Below, piece by piece: positions 49,006 to 57,870 of a DNA stretch of 64,000 bases. The stretch comes from Actinoplanes sp. L3-i22 (GTDB lineage Bacteria; Actinomycetota; Actinomycetes; Mycobacteriales; Micromonosporaceae). Position 1 is the stretch's first letter. Every line of letters starts with the position of its first letter. A model generated the notes under the pieces. That model made no database searches. It saw only the letters and a list, made by a program, of their open reading frames with translations, and was not told the origin of the DNA. The translations under genes were made by a program, and so were the position numbers. The stretch spans positions 289,001-353,000 of the forward strand of contig NZ_AP024745.1 in the NCBI RefSeq assembly GCF_019704555.1, read 5' to 3'.

Positions 49006-50397
49006 TCAGCGGTGCCAGACCCGGGTGGGCACGGCGACCACGTTGCCGGCTCGGTCGTACGCCCGAATGGCGATCTTGATCGTCTTGCCGTATTTCGCGG
49101 TGTTGATCGAGAACGCGTAGCCGGCCTTGGTGTCGGTGGCGACCACCTTGCCGTTGACCAGCAGTTGCACCTTGGCGATGCCGTTCTTGTCGGCCGCCTT
49201 GGCGCCGATCTTGACGGTGCCCTTGACCTTGGCGCCGTTCTTCGGGCCGGACGAGACCGTCAGCGTGGGCTTGGTGTTGTCCACGATGACGTTCTGGTAG
49301 ACGATGGTCTGGTTGCTGAAGCCGTCCTCGACGAACCACTTGAGGATCTGCCGGCCGTCCTTGCCGAGTTTGAACTTGCCGGTGAACGGCGCTTCCTGAT
49401 CGAGACCGGTCAGGCCGTGGATCGGGATGACGTTCCACACCCCGACCTCGTCGGCGAGCACGACCGAGGCGTTCACGCTGGTGCCGCGGACCAGGGTGCC
49501 GTTGGCCGGAGTGTTCGAGACCAGGGTCGGCGCGTCGGCGTCGACCCGCAGCTGGAACGGCGTGACGGAGCCGTGGCCGTTCCGGTCCCACGCCTTGATC
49601 ACGACGTCGAGGGTGTCGCTGGACTCGCCGAAGTCGTAGTTGAGCGTCTCCGCGGAGGAGGCCAGGACCCCGTCCACCCACCACTCGACCCGGTCCACGC
49701 CGGACGGGTCGGAGAACCGCGCGTCGAGCGTGTGCCGCCCGTGCCAGGTGATCCGGTCGACGTCGACCGACGGGCCGGCGTTGTCGACGGTGAAGTGACC
49801 GTAGGTCGTGGTGATGTTGCCACCCCGGTCGATCACCTGGAGCGTGACCACCGAGGTCACCGGGGACCCGGCGGTGTCCCAGGTCAGCTGCCACGGGGCG
49901 GCGGTCGCCCGGCTGATCTCGGTGCCGGCCCGGGAGAGGACCACGGCCGCGACGTCGTCGGACTGCGGCGTGGCGGTGATCGTGGTGGTGTCGTGCACGA
50001 GCCCGCCGACCGGCGTGAACGTGGCGGTCGGCGCGACGAAGTCGGTGTGCACCTTGGTGGTCAGGTCGGTGTGCACGTTCGGCGCGGTGTAGAACTCCAC
50101 CGTGACCTCGGCGTCGGTGTCGTCGGCGACGCCGGTGAAGTTGGCCATGACGCCCGTGTCACGCGCCCGGTCGGCGGTGGTGAAGTACGGGTAGGCGCCG
50201 TTGACCAGCGTCCGGACGGCGAGGATGTCGTCGCCGAACGTGGGCTTGAAGTAGACGGAGCGGCCCAGCGGCTGCCCCTCGGTGAGGCCGGTCGAGTTGG
50301 CGACCGCCTCGGTGGTGTCGGCCAGCGCCGGCATGCCACCCATGAGAATCATCGAACTGGAAAGTGCCGCGATCGCGGCAGCACGAAGCGTCTTCAA
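49006..50397 (-). CDS. Secreted Ig-like multi-domain protein, paralogue 1
   Basis: About 463 residues with a signal peptide (LRAAAIAALSSSMILMGG to ALA) and four or so beta-sandwich repeats. Each repeat has phrases such as LDVVIKAWDRNGHGSVTPF and KVQLLVNGKVVATDTKAGYA, typical of Ig-like domains of surface proteins. TTG 50397 is preferred because it aligns with the GTG start of the paralogue at 55278 and follows GGGGGA; ATG 50412 is in frame but has no such site. It is probably extracellular with a structural or binding role; the ligand is unknown. Confidence 0.8.
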   Translation of the reverse strand: MKTLRAAAIAALSSSMILMGGMPALADTTEAVANSTGLTEGQPLGRSVYFKPTFGDDILAVRTLVNGAYPYFTTADRARDTGVMANFTGVADDTDAEVTVEFYTAPNVHTDLTTKVHTDFVAPTATFTPVGGLVHDTTTITATPQSDDVAAVVLSRAGTEISRATAAPWQLTWDTAGSPVTSVVTLQVIDRGGNITTTYGHFTVDNAGPSVDVDRITWHGRHTLDARFSDPSGVDRVEWWVDGVLASSAETLNYDFGESSDTLDVVIKAWDRNGHGSVTPFQLRVDADAPTLVSNTPANGTLVRGTSVNASVVLADEVGVWNVIPIHGLTGLDQEAPFTGKFKLGKDGRQILKWFVEDGFSNQTIVYQNVIVDNTKPTLTVSSGPKNGAKVKGTVKIGAKAADKNGIAKVQLLVNGKVVATDTKAGYAFSINTAKYGKTIKIAIRAYDRAGNVVAVPTRVWHR

Positions 50398-50498
50398 CGC
50401 CGCATCCCCCATGCTGGTGCCAATGTGGACACGATACGACGGGTGATCAAGAGCGTCGATCAGCTTTTCAGCCGCAGGATTGCCAGGCCGGCGGCTTT

Positions 50499-51800
50499 TC
50501 AGGCGGAGGCGGCCCGGGCGTCGGCGGTCGCGGCCCACTCGGCGTCGGCCGCCTCCTTGAGCGCCACGCCGTGCTCGCCGTCGTAGCGGACGAACTTGGG
50601 CAGCGCCGCCGCCAGTGCCAGGCTGCCGGCCACGCACAGGGCGCCGCCGACCCAGATCGCCCCGCCGACGCCGAGCGACGTACGGGCCATCAGGCCGGAG
50701 CGGAGCTGACCCAGCAGCGGGCCGGTGGTGTACGACAGCATCTCGATCCCGCCCAGCCGCCCGCGCAGGTGATCGGGGATGGTCTGGTTCCAGATGATCA
50801 TGCGGAACAGGCCGGAGACCATGTCCGCGGCGCCCGCGAAGGCCAGGCAGAACAGGGTCAGCCAGAGCATGTGGGAGAGGCCGACGCCGATGATGCCGAC
50901 GCCCCAGAACGCGGCCGCGATGATCACCATCAGGCCGTGCCGGTGCACCCGCTGGGTCCAGCCGGAGCCGACCGTGGCCAGCAGCGAGCCAACCGCCGGG
51001 GCGGCGTAGAGCAGGCCGAGCACCTGCGGACCGCCGAGCCGCTCGGCCAGGAACGGGTAGAGCGCGGACGGCATGCCGAAGAACATCGCGTTGATGTCGA
51101 CCAGGTAGGTGCCGAGCAGTTCGGGCCGGGACTTCGCGTACTTCAGCCCGGTGACCACGCTGTTCAGCGACGGACGGTCGGCGGCCGGGGGCGGCGGGAC
51201 CGCCTTGACCATGGTCAGGAAGACCAGCGAGACCGCGAAGGTGAGCAGGTCGAACAGGTAGACCCAGTGCAGGTCGAGCGAGGCGATCAGCAGGCCGGCC
51301 AGGGACGGGCCGATCAGCTGGGAGAACTGCATGCTCAGCGAGGACAGGGCCATCGCGGCCGGCAGCTCCTCCGAGCGCACCAGCCGGGGCAGCATCGCGC
51401 TCATCGCCGGCCGTTGCAGGCCGGCGACCGCCGCGGTGAGGAACGCGCAGACGTAGAGCAACCACAGGTGCGGCTCGTCGGAGAGCGAGTTGAGCAGCAG
51501 CAGCCCGCAGATCAGCGCGAGCGCCGCCTCGCTGCCCCGGACCAGCAGCCGCCGGTCCACGTAGTCGGCGAGCGCGCCACCGACGAACGCCATGATCAGG
51601 ATCGGGGCCAGCTCGCAGACCCCGATCAGGCCGACCATCAGCGGATCGTCGGTCAGCTTCGCCACCTGGTACGGAATGGTGACGTAACTGATGAACGACC
51701 CGAAACTGGTCACCGCGCCGCTGAGGAAGACGAGCCGGAAATCCCGGGAGGTGCGTAACGGGGTGAGATCCACGCTCAGTCGGCGTTTGCGGTCAGACAT
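50499..51800 (-). CDS. MFS transporter (MFS_3, enterobactin-exporter-like)
   Basis: A 433-residue 12-helix transporter. RDFRLVFLSGAVTSFGSFIS opens helix 1, with YQVAKLTDDPLMVGL and GALADYVDRRLLVRGSE at loop 2-3. RPAMSAMLPRLVRSEELPAAMAL is typical of the MFS_3 group with EntS. The exported compound is unknown. The NUDIX gene starts the same strand run and may be co-transcribed. Confidence 0.88.
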   Translation of the reverse strand: MSDRKRRLSVDLTPLRTSRDFRLVFLSGAVTSFGSFISYVTIPYQVAKLTDDPLMVGLIGVCELAPILIMAFVGGALADYVDRRLLVRGSEAALALICGLLLLNSLSDEPHLWLLYVCAFLTAAVAGLQRPAMSAMLPRLVRSEELPAAMALSSLSMQFSQLIGPSLAGLLIASLDLHWVYLFDLLTFAVSLVFLTMVKAVPPPPAADRPSLNSVVTGLKYAKSRPELLGTYLVDINAMFFGMPSALYPFLAERLGGPQVLGLLYAAPAVGSLLATVGSGWTQRVHRHGLMVIIAAAFWGVGIIGVGLSHMLWLTLFCLAFAGAADMVSGLFRMIIWNQTIPDHLRGRLGGIEMLSYTTGPLLGQLRSGLMARTSLGVGGAIWVGGALCVAGSLALAAALPKFVRYDGEHGVALKEAADAEWAATADARAASA

Positions 51801-51824
51801 GATCAGCCATCCTGCCGAACCCGG

Positions 51825-52313
51825 TTACTTCATCACCAGGCGGCCGGTTGTGTTGAAGATCTCCAGGTCGGCCAGCGCCTCGTCGATCACGAACGACTTG
51901 CCGCCGGGCAGCTCGTCCAGCGGGAACCAGCCGGCGTCCACGCTCTCGTCGGTGACCCGGAGCAGCTCACCCTCCCAGGTGTGCACCACGAACGTCATCA
52001 GCACCTGCTGGTACGTGTGCCCGTAGTCGTTGGTGTACGTGTACGCCGTGTAGAACGCGTACGGCGTCAGCGAGGTCGCCCGCAGCCCGGTCTCCTCCCA
52101 GAGCTCCCGGATCGCGCAGTCCGCCATGCTCTCGCCGAGCTCCATCGCCCCGGCCGGGATCGCCCAGCGGTGATTGTCCGAGCGCTGGATGAGCAGGATC
52201 CGGCCCTGCTCGTCGAGCACCAGGGTGCGCGCGCCGACGAAGAAGATCGTGTCGGTGTCGCCGACACTCGCGCGCACCTTGCCCAGGTACGACTCAGCCC
52301 ATGTCAATGCCAC
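51825..52313 (-). CDS. NUDIX hydrolase
   Basis: A 162-residue pyrophosphohydrolase. The Nudix box is GAMELGESMADCAIRELWEE then TGL at residues about 54-76, matching GX5EX7REUXEEXGU with all catalytic Glu residues. Substrate choice (nucleotide, sugar or cofactor diphosphate) cannot be told. It lies in the same direction as the MFS gene, 24 bases upstream of it. The last residues (FNTTGRLVMK) are not conserved. Confidence 0.92.
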   Translation of the reverse strand: MALTWAESYLGKVRASVGDTDTIFFVGARTLVLDEQGRILLIQRSDNHRWAIPAGAMELGESMADCAIRELWEETGLRATSLTPYAFYTAYTYTNDYGHTYQQVLMTFVVHTWEGELLRVTDESVDAGWFPLDELPGGKSFVIDEALADLEIFNTTGRLVMK

Positions 52314-52365
52314 TGAACCACCCCGCGGGGGAAGACCCGAGAAAAACCCATGGGGGGAAGACTAC

Positions 52366-53259
52366 TTACGCGGACTTCTTCGCGGCCTTCGTCGCACGTG
52401 GCGTGGCTTTTTTCGCTGGAGTGGCCTTCTTCACGGCCTTCTTGACCGGCTTTTCCGGCTTCGCCTCGGCCTCCGCCTCGCCGCGCGCCTTCTTGGCCCG
52501 CTCGACCGACGCCTTCAGCGCCGCCATCAGGTCGATCGCCGCCGGCGCGGCCTCCTCGGCCTCCTCCGGCTGGACCACCTCGCGGCCCTCGACCTTGGCG
52601 TCGATGACCTCCTGGAGCGCCGACCGGTAGTTGTCGGTGAACTCGTCCGGCTGGAAGTCGGCGGCCATCGAGTCGATCAGCGAGCTCGCCATGGCGAGCT
52701 CGGCCGGCCGGGTCTCGATGTCCTCGTCGAGGAAGCCGAACTCCGGGGTACGCACCTCGTCCGGCCAGAGCATGGTGTTGAGGACCAGCACGTCGTCCCG
52801 GACCCGCAGGGTGGCCAGCTGCTCCCGCTGCCGGATGGCGATCTTGACGATGGCCACCCGGTCGGCGTCCCGCAGGGCGTCGCGGAGCAGCACGTACGGC
52901 TTCGTCGCCTGCCCGTCCGGCTCCAGGTAATACGCCTTGGCGAACAGGATCGGGTCGATCTGCTCGGCCGGCACGAATTCCAGCACGTCAATGGCGCGGG
53001 ACGTGCTCAACGGAAGATCGGCGAAATCCTCATCCGTCAAGATCACCATTTCGCCGCCACCGATGTCGTATCCCTTGGCGATGTCGTCGAAACTGACCAC
53101 CTCGCCGTCGACCGAGCAGGTGCGCTGGTATTTGATCCGGCCCCCGTCGGTGCGATGGACCTGGTGAAAGCGGATGTCCTTCTCCTCGGTCGCGGAGAAC
53201 AGCCGCACGGCGATCGACACCAGGCCGAACGAGACCGCACCTTTCCAGATCGCTCGCAT
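52366..53259 (-). CDS. ku: Non-homologous end-joining protein Ku
   Basis: A 297-residue bacterial Ku. RAIWKGAVSFGLVSIAVRLF starts the DNA-end-binding ring, with YDIGGGEMVILTDEDF and KAYYLEPDG in the core. After residue 230 comes a Lys/Ala-rich tail (VKKAVKKATPAKKATPRATK) that binds DNA and occurs in Streptomyces and mycobacterial Ku. Homodimers bind broken ends and recruit the ligase. It is divergent from the ligase and polymerase-domain genes. Confidence 0.95.
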   Translation of the reverse strand: MRAIWKGAVSFGLVSIAVRLFSATEEKDIRFHQVHRTDGGRIKYQRTCSVDGEVVSFDDIAKGYDIGGGEMVILTDEDFADLPLSTSRAIDVLEFVPAEQIDPILFAKAYYLEPDGQATKPYVLLRDALRDADRVAIVKIAIRQREQLATLRVRDDVLVLNTMLWPDEVRTPEFGFLDEDIETRPAELAMASSLIDSMAADFQPDEFTDNYRSALQEVIDAKVEGREVVQPEEAEEAAPAAIDLMAALKASVERAKKARGEAEAEAKPEKPVKKAVKKATPAKKATPRATKAAKKSA

Positions 53260-53340
53260 GATCAGCTCCCAAGACGGTCGTCACGGCACTCGATCAGGAT
53301 GGCATCACTGGGACGCCTGCGTAAGGTGAATGCTTTTGCC

Positions 53341-53346
53341 TATGGT
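53341..53346 (+). promoter_or_regulatory. -10 element of a likely leaderless transcript
   Basis: TATGGT ends 6 bases before GTG 53353; no ribosome-binding site is present. Confidence 0.45.
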
Positions 53347-53352
53347 GATCGG

Positions 53353-54291
53353 GTGACAGATACTCCGCTGTCCCCGATGCTCGCGACCGCGGGCGAGCTG
53401 CCCGTGGGCGCGGACTGGAGCTACGAGTTCAAGTGGGACGGGGTTCGCGTTCTCGCACTGTTCAGCGGGGGCGCGCCGCAGTTGTTCGCGCGCTCCGGCG
53501 CGGTGGTGACCGCGGCCTACCCGGAGATCGCCGACCTGCACCTGCCCGAGGGCACCCTGCTCGACGGCGAGATGGTCTGCTTCGACGCGGACGGGCGCCC
53601 CTCGTTCACCGCCCTGGCGGAGCGGATGCACGTACGGGAAAAAAGCCGTGCCGCGCGCCTGGCCGCCGCCCTCCCCGCCACCTATCTGATCTTTGACCTG
53701 CTCTTTCTCGACGGCATCGACTACACCGGGCTGCCCTACCTGGCCCGCCGCGAGCGCCTGGAGGAGCTCGGGCTGGCCGGGCCGCGCTGGATGGTGCCGC
53801 CGTCGTTCGGCGACGGCGCGGCCACCGCGGCCGCCGCCCGGGAGAACCGGCTCGAGGGCGTGATGGCCAAGCGCTCCGACTCGGTCTACCTGGCCGGGCG
53901 CCGCTCCCCGGACTGGATCAAGGTCAAGTTCGACCGCACCGGCGACTACGTGATCGGCGGCTGGCGCCCCGGCGTGCGCAAGCTCGGCGGGCTGCTGATC
54001 GGCGTGCCCACCCCCGACGGCCTGGCCTTTCGCGGGCGGGTCGGCGGCGGGATCGGCGCGGTCGCGGAGAAGGACCTGCTCTCGCGGCTGGCGCCGCTCG
54101 CCGCTCAGGATTCGCCGTTCGCTTCCGGCGCGGTGCCACGCGCGGATGCGAAAGGCGCCCATTGGGTACGACCGGAGCTCGTCGCCGAGATCCGCTACGG
54201 CAACCAGACACCCGACCGCCGGCTCCGGTTCCCGCGTTTCCTGCGGCTCCGCGACGACAAGATGCCGGAAGAGTGCACCGACGATGCCTGA
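53353..54291 (+). CDS. ATP-dependent DNA ligase, NHEJ type (LigC/LigD ligase domain)
   Basis: A 312-residue ligase. The adenylation Lys is in FKWDGVRVL (Lys27), with GTLLDGEMVCFD, LIFDLLFLDG, EGVMAKRSDSVYLAGRRS and WIKVKF forming motifs III-V, then an OB domain (DYVIGGWRPGVRKLGGLLIG). It has only the ligase part, without polymerase or phosphoesterase domains. It seals breaks bound by Ku. An 8-base overlap with the next gene couples it to the polymerase domain. It is apparently leaderless from GTG 53353. Confidence 0.92.
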   Translation: MTDTPLSPMLATAGELPVGADWSYEFKWDGVRVLALFSGGAPQLFARSGAVVTAAYPEIADLHLPEGTLLDGEMVCFDADGRPSFTALAERMHVREKSRAARLAAALPATYLIFDLLFLDGIDYTGLPYLARRERLEELGLAGPRWMVPPSFGDGAATAAAARENRLEGVMAKRSDSVYLAGRRSPDWIKVKFDRTGDYVIGGWRPGVRKLGGLLIGVPTPDGLAFRGRVGGGIGAVAEKDLLSRLAPLAAQDSPFASGAVPRADAKGAHWVRPELVAEIRYGNQTPDRRLRFPRFLRLRDDKMPEECTDDA

Positions 54292-55192
54292 CCGATTCGT
54301 GGTGCACCTGGAGGGCCGGGACCTGGAGCTGTCCAACCTGGACAAGCTGATGTTCCCGGCGGCCGGGTTCACCAAGGGCGAGGTGATCGACTACTACACC
54401 CGGATCGCCCCGGTCCTGCTGCCGCACCTGCGGGACCGCCCGGTGACCCGGATCCGCTACCCGAACGGCGTCGACGGCGTGCACTTCTTCGAGAAGAACA
54501 AGCCCGGCGGCACCCCGGGCTGGGTGCGCCTGGCGACGCTGCCGGTCCCCGGCTCCACGAAGAGCCGGGAGACCATCGACTTCGTCGTCGTCGACGAGCT
54601 GCCCACGCTCGTCTGGCTGGCCAACCTCGCGGCGATCGAGCTGCACACCCCGCAGTGGCGGATCGGGGCCGACCCGGACCTGCTCGTCGTCGACCTGGAC
54701 CCGGGGGCGCCGGCCGGGCTGCGGGAGTGCGGCGCGGTGGCGGTGCTGATGCGTGATCGGCTCGCCGAGGACGGGATCACGGCGTACCCGAAGACCTCGG
54801 GAAAGAAGGGGATGCAGCTCTGCTGCCCGCTCGCCGGCACGCAGAACGCCGAGGTCGTGGCCGGTTACGCCAAGCGGATCGCCGAGGAGCTGGCCCGGCT
54901 GGTGCCCGGCTCGATCACCGCGAAGATGGCCAAGCAGCTGCGCCCCGGCAAGATCTTCATCGACTGGAGTCAGAACAACGCGGCGAAGACGACGGTGACG
55001 CCGTACTCGTTGCGGGCCGGCGCCGCGCCGACCGCCTCGACCCCGCTGACCTGGGCCGAGACCGAGGCGATGGCGACCGGCGAGATCGAGGCCCGCCAGT
55101 TCACCCCGGCCGAGGTCCTGACCCGCGTCGAAACCCACGGCGACCTGCTCGCCGACCTGCGCGAACCCGGCCCACCCGTGCCACATTTGTGA
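54284..55192 (+). CDS. ligD: LigD-type polymerase domain protein
   Basis: A 302-residue archaeo-eukaryotic primase-type polymerase. LSNLDKLMFPAAGFTKGEVI opens the domain, with YPNGVDGVHFFEKNKPGGTP and LLVVDLDPGAP, the catalytic Asp pair, near residue 127. TSGKKGMQLCCPL is the primase His/Lys region variant. It fills gaps at broken ends with nucleotides or ribonucleotides. It is expressed with the ligase. The phosphoesterase domain of full LigD is absent from the window. Confidence 0.92.
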   Translation: MPDRFVVHLEGRDLELSNLDKLMFPAAGFTKGEVIDYYTRIAPVLLPHLRDRPVTRIRYPNGVDGVHFFEKNKPGGTPGWVRLATLPVPGSTKSRETIDFVVVDELPTLVWLANLAAIELHTPQWRIGADPDLLVVDLDPGAPAGLRECGAVAVLMRDRLAEDGITAYPKTSGKKGMQLCCPLAGTQNAEVVAGYAKRIAEELARLVPGSITAKMAKQLRPGKIFIDWSQNNAAKTTVTPYSLRAGAAPTASTPLTWAETEAMATGEIEARQFTPAEVLTRVETHGDLLADLREPGPPVPHL

Positions 55193-55277
55193 CCTTGTAT
55201 GCATCCACTTCGGATCGACGACGTCGAGCCGGGGCCCTATCGTGACCGAGACTGGTTCTCGGCATGGGGGATGCACC

Positions 55278-56426
55278 GTGAGAACGCTCCGCACCGCCGC
55301 GATCGCGGCACTGTCCGTTCTGTTGACGCTCGCCACCGGCACACCGGCCTTCGCCGACGAGCCGGCCGACACGACACCGCCCGAGATCTACTCCACCGGC
55401 CTGGTCGAGGGCCAGTTGCTGGGCCTGTTCGGCCACTTCACCCCGACCTTCGCCGACGACGTCACCTCCGTGACCACGGACGTCGGCGGAAAGACCCGGA
55501 GTCTGAACGCCGCCTGGGTGCGCGAGCATGGGATCGGCGCCTGGCTGTACTCATCGCGCAACGACACCGACGTCGACATCACCGTCCGGGTCTACGACAA
55601 GGCCTTCAACCACAGCGAGCTGACCACCCGGGTGCACATGGAGCTCATCGCACCCACCGCGGTCGTCACGCCGCTGAGCGGGGTCGTGCACGACACCACC
55701 ACGATCAACGTCACGACCCAGGACACCGACGTCGCCGAGGTGACCCTGGAATGGAACAACCAGGTGTACAGCCGCGCCACGTCCGCGCCGTGGACGCTGA
55801 CCTGGGACACCTCGACGTTTCCCCGGACGTTTCCGCATCTCGGCGGGCCGTTCGTGCGGGTGAGCGACAAACCCGGCAACTTCACCGTCTACTCGGGTGA
55901 CTACACGGTCGACAACGTCGGTCCCGAGGTCACGGTCGGCCGGATCACCTCGGGCGGGCGGCACCGGTTCGGCGCCACGTTCACCGACGAATCCGGCGTG
56001 GATCACGTCGAGTGGTGGATCAACGGCGCCCTGGTCTCCACCGCGGCGACCGTCGAGTACGGCTTCGGGCGGTCCCGCCCGCTGGACGTCGTGATCAAGG
56101 CCTGGGACCGGAACGGCCACGGCTCCACCACGCCGGTCACGCTGCAGGTCGACGCGGACGCACCGACGCTGGCGATCAGCTCCGGACCGAGGAACGGGGC
56201 CAAGGTCAAGGGCATCGTCAAGATCGGCGCCAAGGCGGCCGACAAGAACGGCGTCGCCGAGGTGCAGCTGCTGATCAACGGCAAGGTGGTGGCCACCGAC
56301 ACCAGGGCCGGTTACGCCTTCTCGATCAACACCAAGAACTACCCCAAGAAATTCAAGGTCCAACTGCGGGCGTACGACCGGGTCGGCAACGAGGTCGTCA
56401 CCAGCGCCCGCACCTGGCACCGCTGA
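55278..56426 (+). CDS. Secreted Ig-like multi-domain protein, paralogue 2
   Basis: A 382-residue paralogue of the protein at 49006. The signal peptide RTLRTAAIAALSVLLTLATG ends near AFA. LDVVIKAWDRNGHGSTTPVT and the C-terminal segment starting NGAKVKGIVKIGAKAADKNG are almost the same in both. It lacks about one repeat. GTG 55278 is fixed by an upstream in-frame stop and GGGGGA. The two copies face away from each other around the NHEJ genes. Confidence 0.82.
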   Translation: MRTLRTAAIAALSVLLTLATGTPAFADEPADTTPPEIYSTGLVEGQLLGLFGHFTPTFADDVTSVTTDVGGKTRSLNAAWVREHGIGAWLYSSRNDTDVDITVRVYDKAFNHSELTTRVHMELIAPTAVVTPLSGVVHDTTTINVTTQDTDVAEVTLEWNNQVYSRATSAPWTLTWDTSTFPRTFPHLGGPFVRVSDKPGNFTVYSGDYTVDNVGPEVTVGRITSGGRHRFGATFTDESGVDHVEWWINGALVSTAATVEYGFGRSRPLDVVIKAWDRNGHGSTTPVTLQVDADAPTLAISSGPRNGAKVKGIVKIGAKAADKNGVAEVQLLINGKVVATDTRAGYAFSINTKNYPKKFKVQLRAYDRVGNEVVTSARTWHR

Positions 56427-56457
56427 CCGCTGGCGCTCGTCTGGTTGGCTGGCGGGC

Positions 56458-56946
56458 GTGCTGGACTCGGGGGTCGTCTGGGCGGTGGTGAGTCAGCCGC
56501 GGCTGCTGGTGCTGCTCGGGCTGACCGTGCTGGTGGCCGGGCCGATCGGGGTGCGGATCAGTCCGGGGCGGAGACGGCTCGGGGTGCTGTTCGTGCTGAC
56601 GCTCGGGGCGGTGCTGGCGGCGACCGTCACGACCGGGGAGTTTCGGCCGTCATGGGGTGGGATGCGTTCCTATCTGGACGGGTTCGCTCACCCTGCGTAC
56701 GTAATCGGGGGTTTTGGTAGTAGCCGCGAGAAAATCGCGAACCTCGGCCTGTTCCTGCCTCTGGGTTTTCTGGCCGCCCGGCTCTGGCCGCGGCCGCTCG
56801 CCGTGCTCGCCGCCCTGGCCGCGCTGACCTTCGGCATCGAGCTCTGGCAGGCGCTGATCGGCCGCGGCGGGGATGCCGTCGACGTCCTGCACAACACCGT
56901 CGGCGCCCTGGTCGGAGTGGGTGTCGCGCGGCTCTGGAAGCGGTAG
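56458..56946 (+). CDS. VanZ family membrane protein
   Basis: A 162-residue protein with four to five membrane helices. The N-terminal pair is LLVLLGLTVLVAGPIGVRI and FVLTLGAVLAATVTTG. The VanZ signature follows: EKIANLGLFLPLGFLAARLW, LTFGIELWQALIGRGGDAVD and VLHNTVGALVGVGVARL. VanZ-like proteins sit in envelope-related contexts. GTG 56458 is the likely start, although the ribosome-binding site is weak. Confidence 0.88.
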   Translation: MLDSGVVWAVVSQPRLLVLLGLTVLVAGPIGVRISPGRRRLGVLFVLTLGAVLAATVTTGEFRPSWGGMRSYLDGFAHPAYVIGGFGSSREKIANLGLFLPLGFLAARLWPRPLAVLAALAALTFGIELWQALIGRGGDAVDVLHNTVGALVGVGVARLWKR

Positions 56947-56951
56947 ATGGA

Positions 56952-56976
56952 AGTACCTTGCGCCGCAAGGTACTCT
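56952..56976 (+). promoter_or_regulatory. Operator and -10 element of the padR gene
   Basis: AGTACCTTGCG and CGCAAGGTACT are perfect 11-base arms around a single central C (56952-56974). TACTCT (56971-56976) overlaps the right arm and ends 7 bases before ATG 56984. A bound repressor would therefore block its own leaderless promoter. Confidence 0.7.
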
Positions 56977-56983
56977 GTCGTGC

Positions 56984-57328
56984 ATGGCAGAAGGAGCGCA
57001 GTTGGCCTCCGGGCTCCGCCGCGGGACTCTGGAGTTCTGTGTGCTCGCGATGGTGGAGTTCGAGGATCGCTACGGCACCGAGCTCGTCCGGCGGCTCGCC
57101 GAGGAGCAGACGCTCGCGGCGACCGAGGGCACGATCTATCCGTTGCTGTCCCGGCTGCGCCGTGGCGGCATGTTGGACAGCAAGTGGGCCGAGTCGCCGA
57201 GCGGCCCGCCCCGGCGCTACTACAGCCTCACCCCGGCCGGGCGGTCCGCGCTCGCGCACTTCCGCGCCGAATGGGTGTCGTTCCGTCAGACCGTCGACCG
57301 TCTCGTGGGAACCGGTGAGATCGCATGA
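56984..57328 (+). CDS. PadR family transcriptional regulator
   Basis: A 114-residue winged-helix protein. LRRGTLEFCVLAMVEFEDRY then GTELVRRLAEEQTLAATEGTIYPLLSRLRRGGML and PPRRYYSLTPAGRSAL form the PadR fold. It is probably an autorepressor binding the palindrome on its -10 element. It overlaps the next gene in ATGA, and such PadR-HAAS pairs are common; the membrane protein may modulate the regulator. Confidence 0.93.
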   Translation: MAEGAQLASGLRRGTLEFCVLAMVEFEDRYGTELVRRLAEEQTLAATEGTIYPLLSRLRRGGMLDSKWAESPSGPPRRYYSLTPAGRSALAHFRAEWVSFRQTVDRLVGTGEIA

Positions 57329-57870
57329 AGCCCAGCCAGCCCGACCTGGTCGGGGAGTACCTGCACGAGGTGGACCTGCGCCTGAGCGGCCTGCCGCTGC
57401 TGCAGCGCCGGGAGTTGCTGGCCGACCTGGCCGCGCACATCGCCACCGAGCGGACCGAGCGGAACGTGCGGAGCGAGGAGCAGCTGATCGAGATCCTCGA
57501 GCGGCTGGGCAGCCCGGAGGTGGTGGCCGCGGCGGCCTATGAGGAGGCCGGCGCGCCGCGGATGGCCGCGACGCCGCCATCGGCAGCGCCCTATGCGCCG
57601 CCGTTCGCCGCCATGCCGCCGCCGCCCGACTCGCCGTTCGGCGCGCAGCAGCCGTTCAGTTCGCCGCCGCCCCCGCCGCCCCCGCCGCCCGCGAAGCCGG
57701 CCCGCGGGCCCCGCATCGGCCTCGTGCTCGTCGTGGTGCTGGGGATCGTCGGCTTCCTGATCTTCATCTGCGGCTTCTTCGCGCTGAGCCGGAGCAGCAA
57801 CGAGCCGCCGCAGCCGGCCGAGGCGCCGGCCGCCCCGACCGCCCCGGCCGCACCGTCGGCGACGCCCTAG
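57325..57870 (+). CDS. HAAS-domain membrane protein
   Basis: A 181-residue protein. The N-terminal HAAS domain reads LVGEYLHEVDLRLSGLPLLQ then RRELLADLAAHIATER and LIEILERLGSPEVVAAAAYEE. A Pro-rich linker (PPPPPPPPPAKP) precedes one membrane helix (IGLVLVVVLGIVGFLIFIC) and a Pro/Ala tail outside. HAAS proteins pair with PadR regulators and may act as sensors or anti-regulators. It overlaps the helicase gene stop by 4 bases. Confidence 0.85.
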   Translation: MKPSQPDLVGEYLHEVDLRLSGLPLLQRRELLADLAAHIATERTERNVRSEEQLIEILERLGSPEVVAAAAYEEAGAPRMAATPPSAAPYAPPFAAMPPPPDSPFGAQQPFSSPPPPPPPPPAKPARGPRIGLVLVVVLGIVGFLIFICGFFALSRSSNEPPQPAEAPAAPTAPAAPSATP

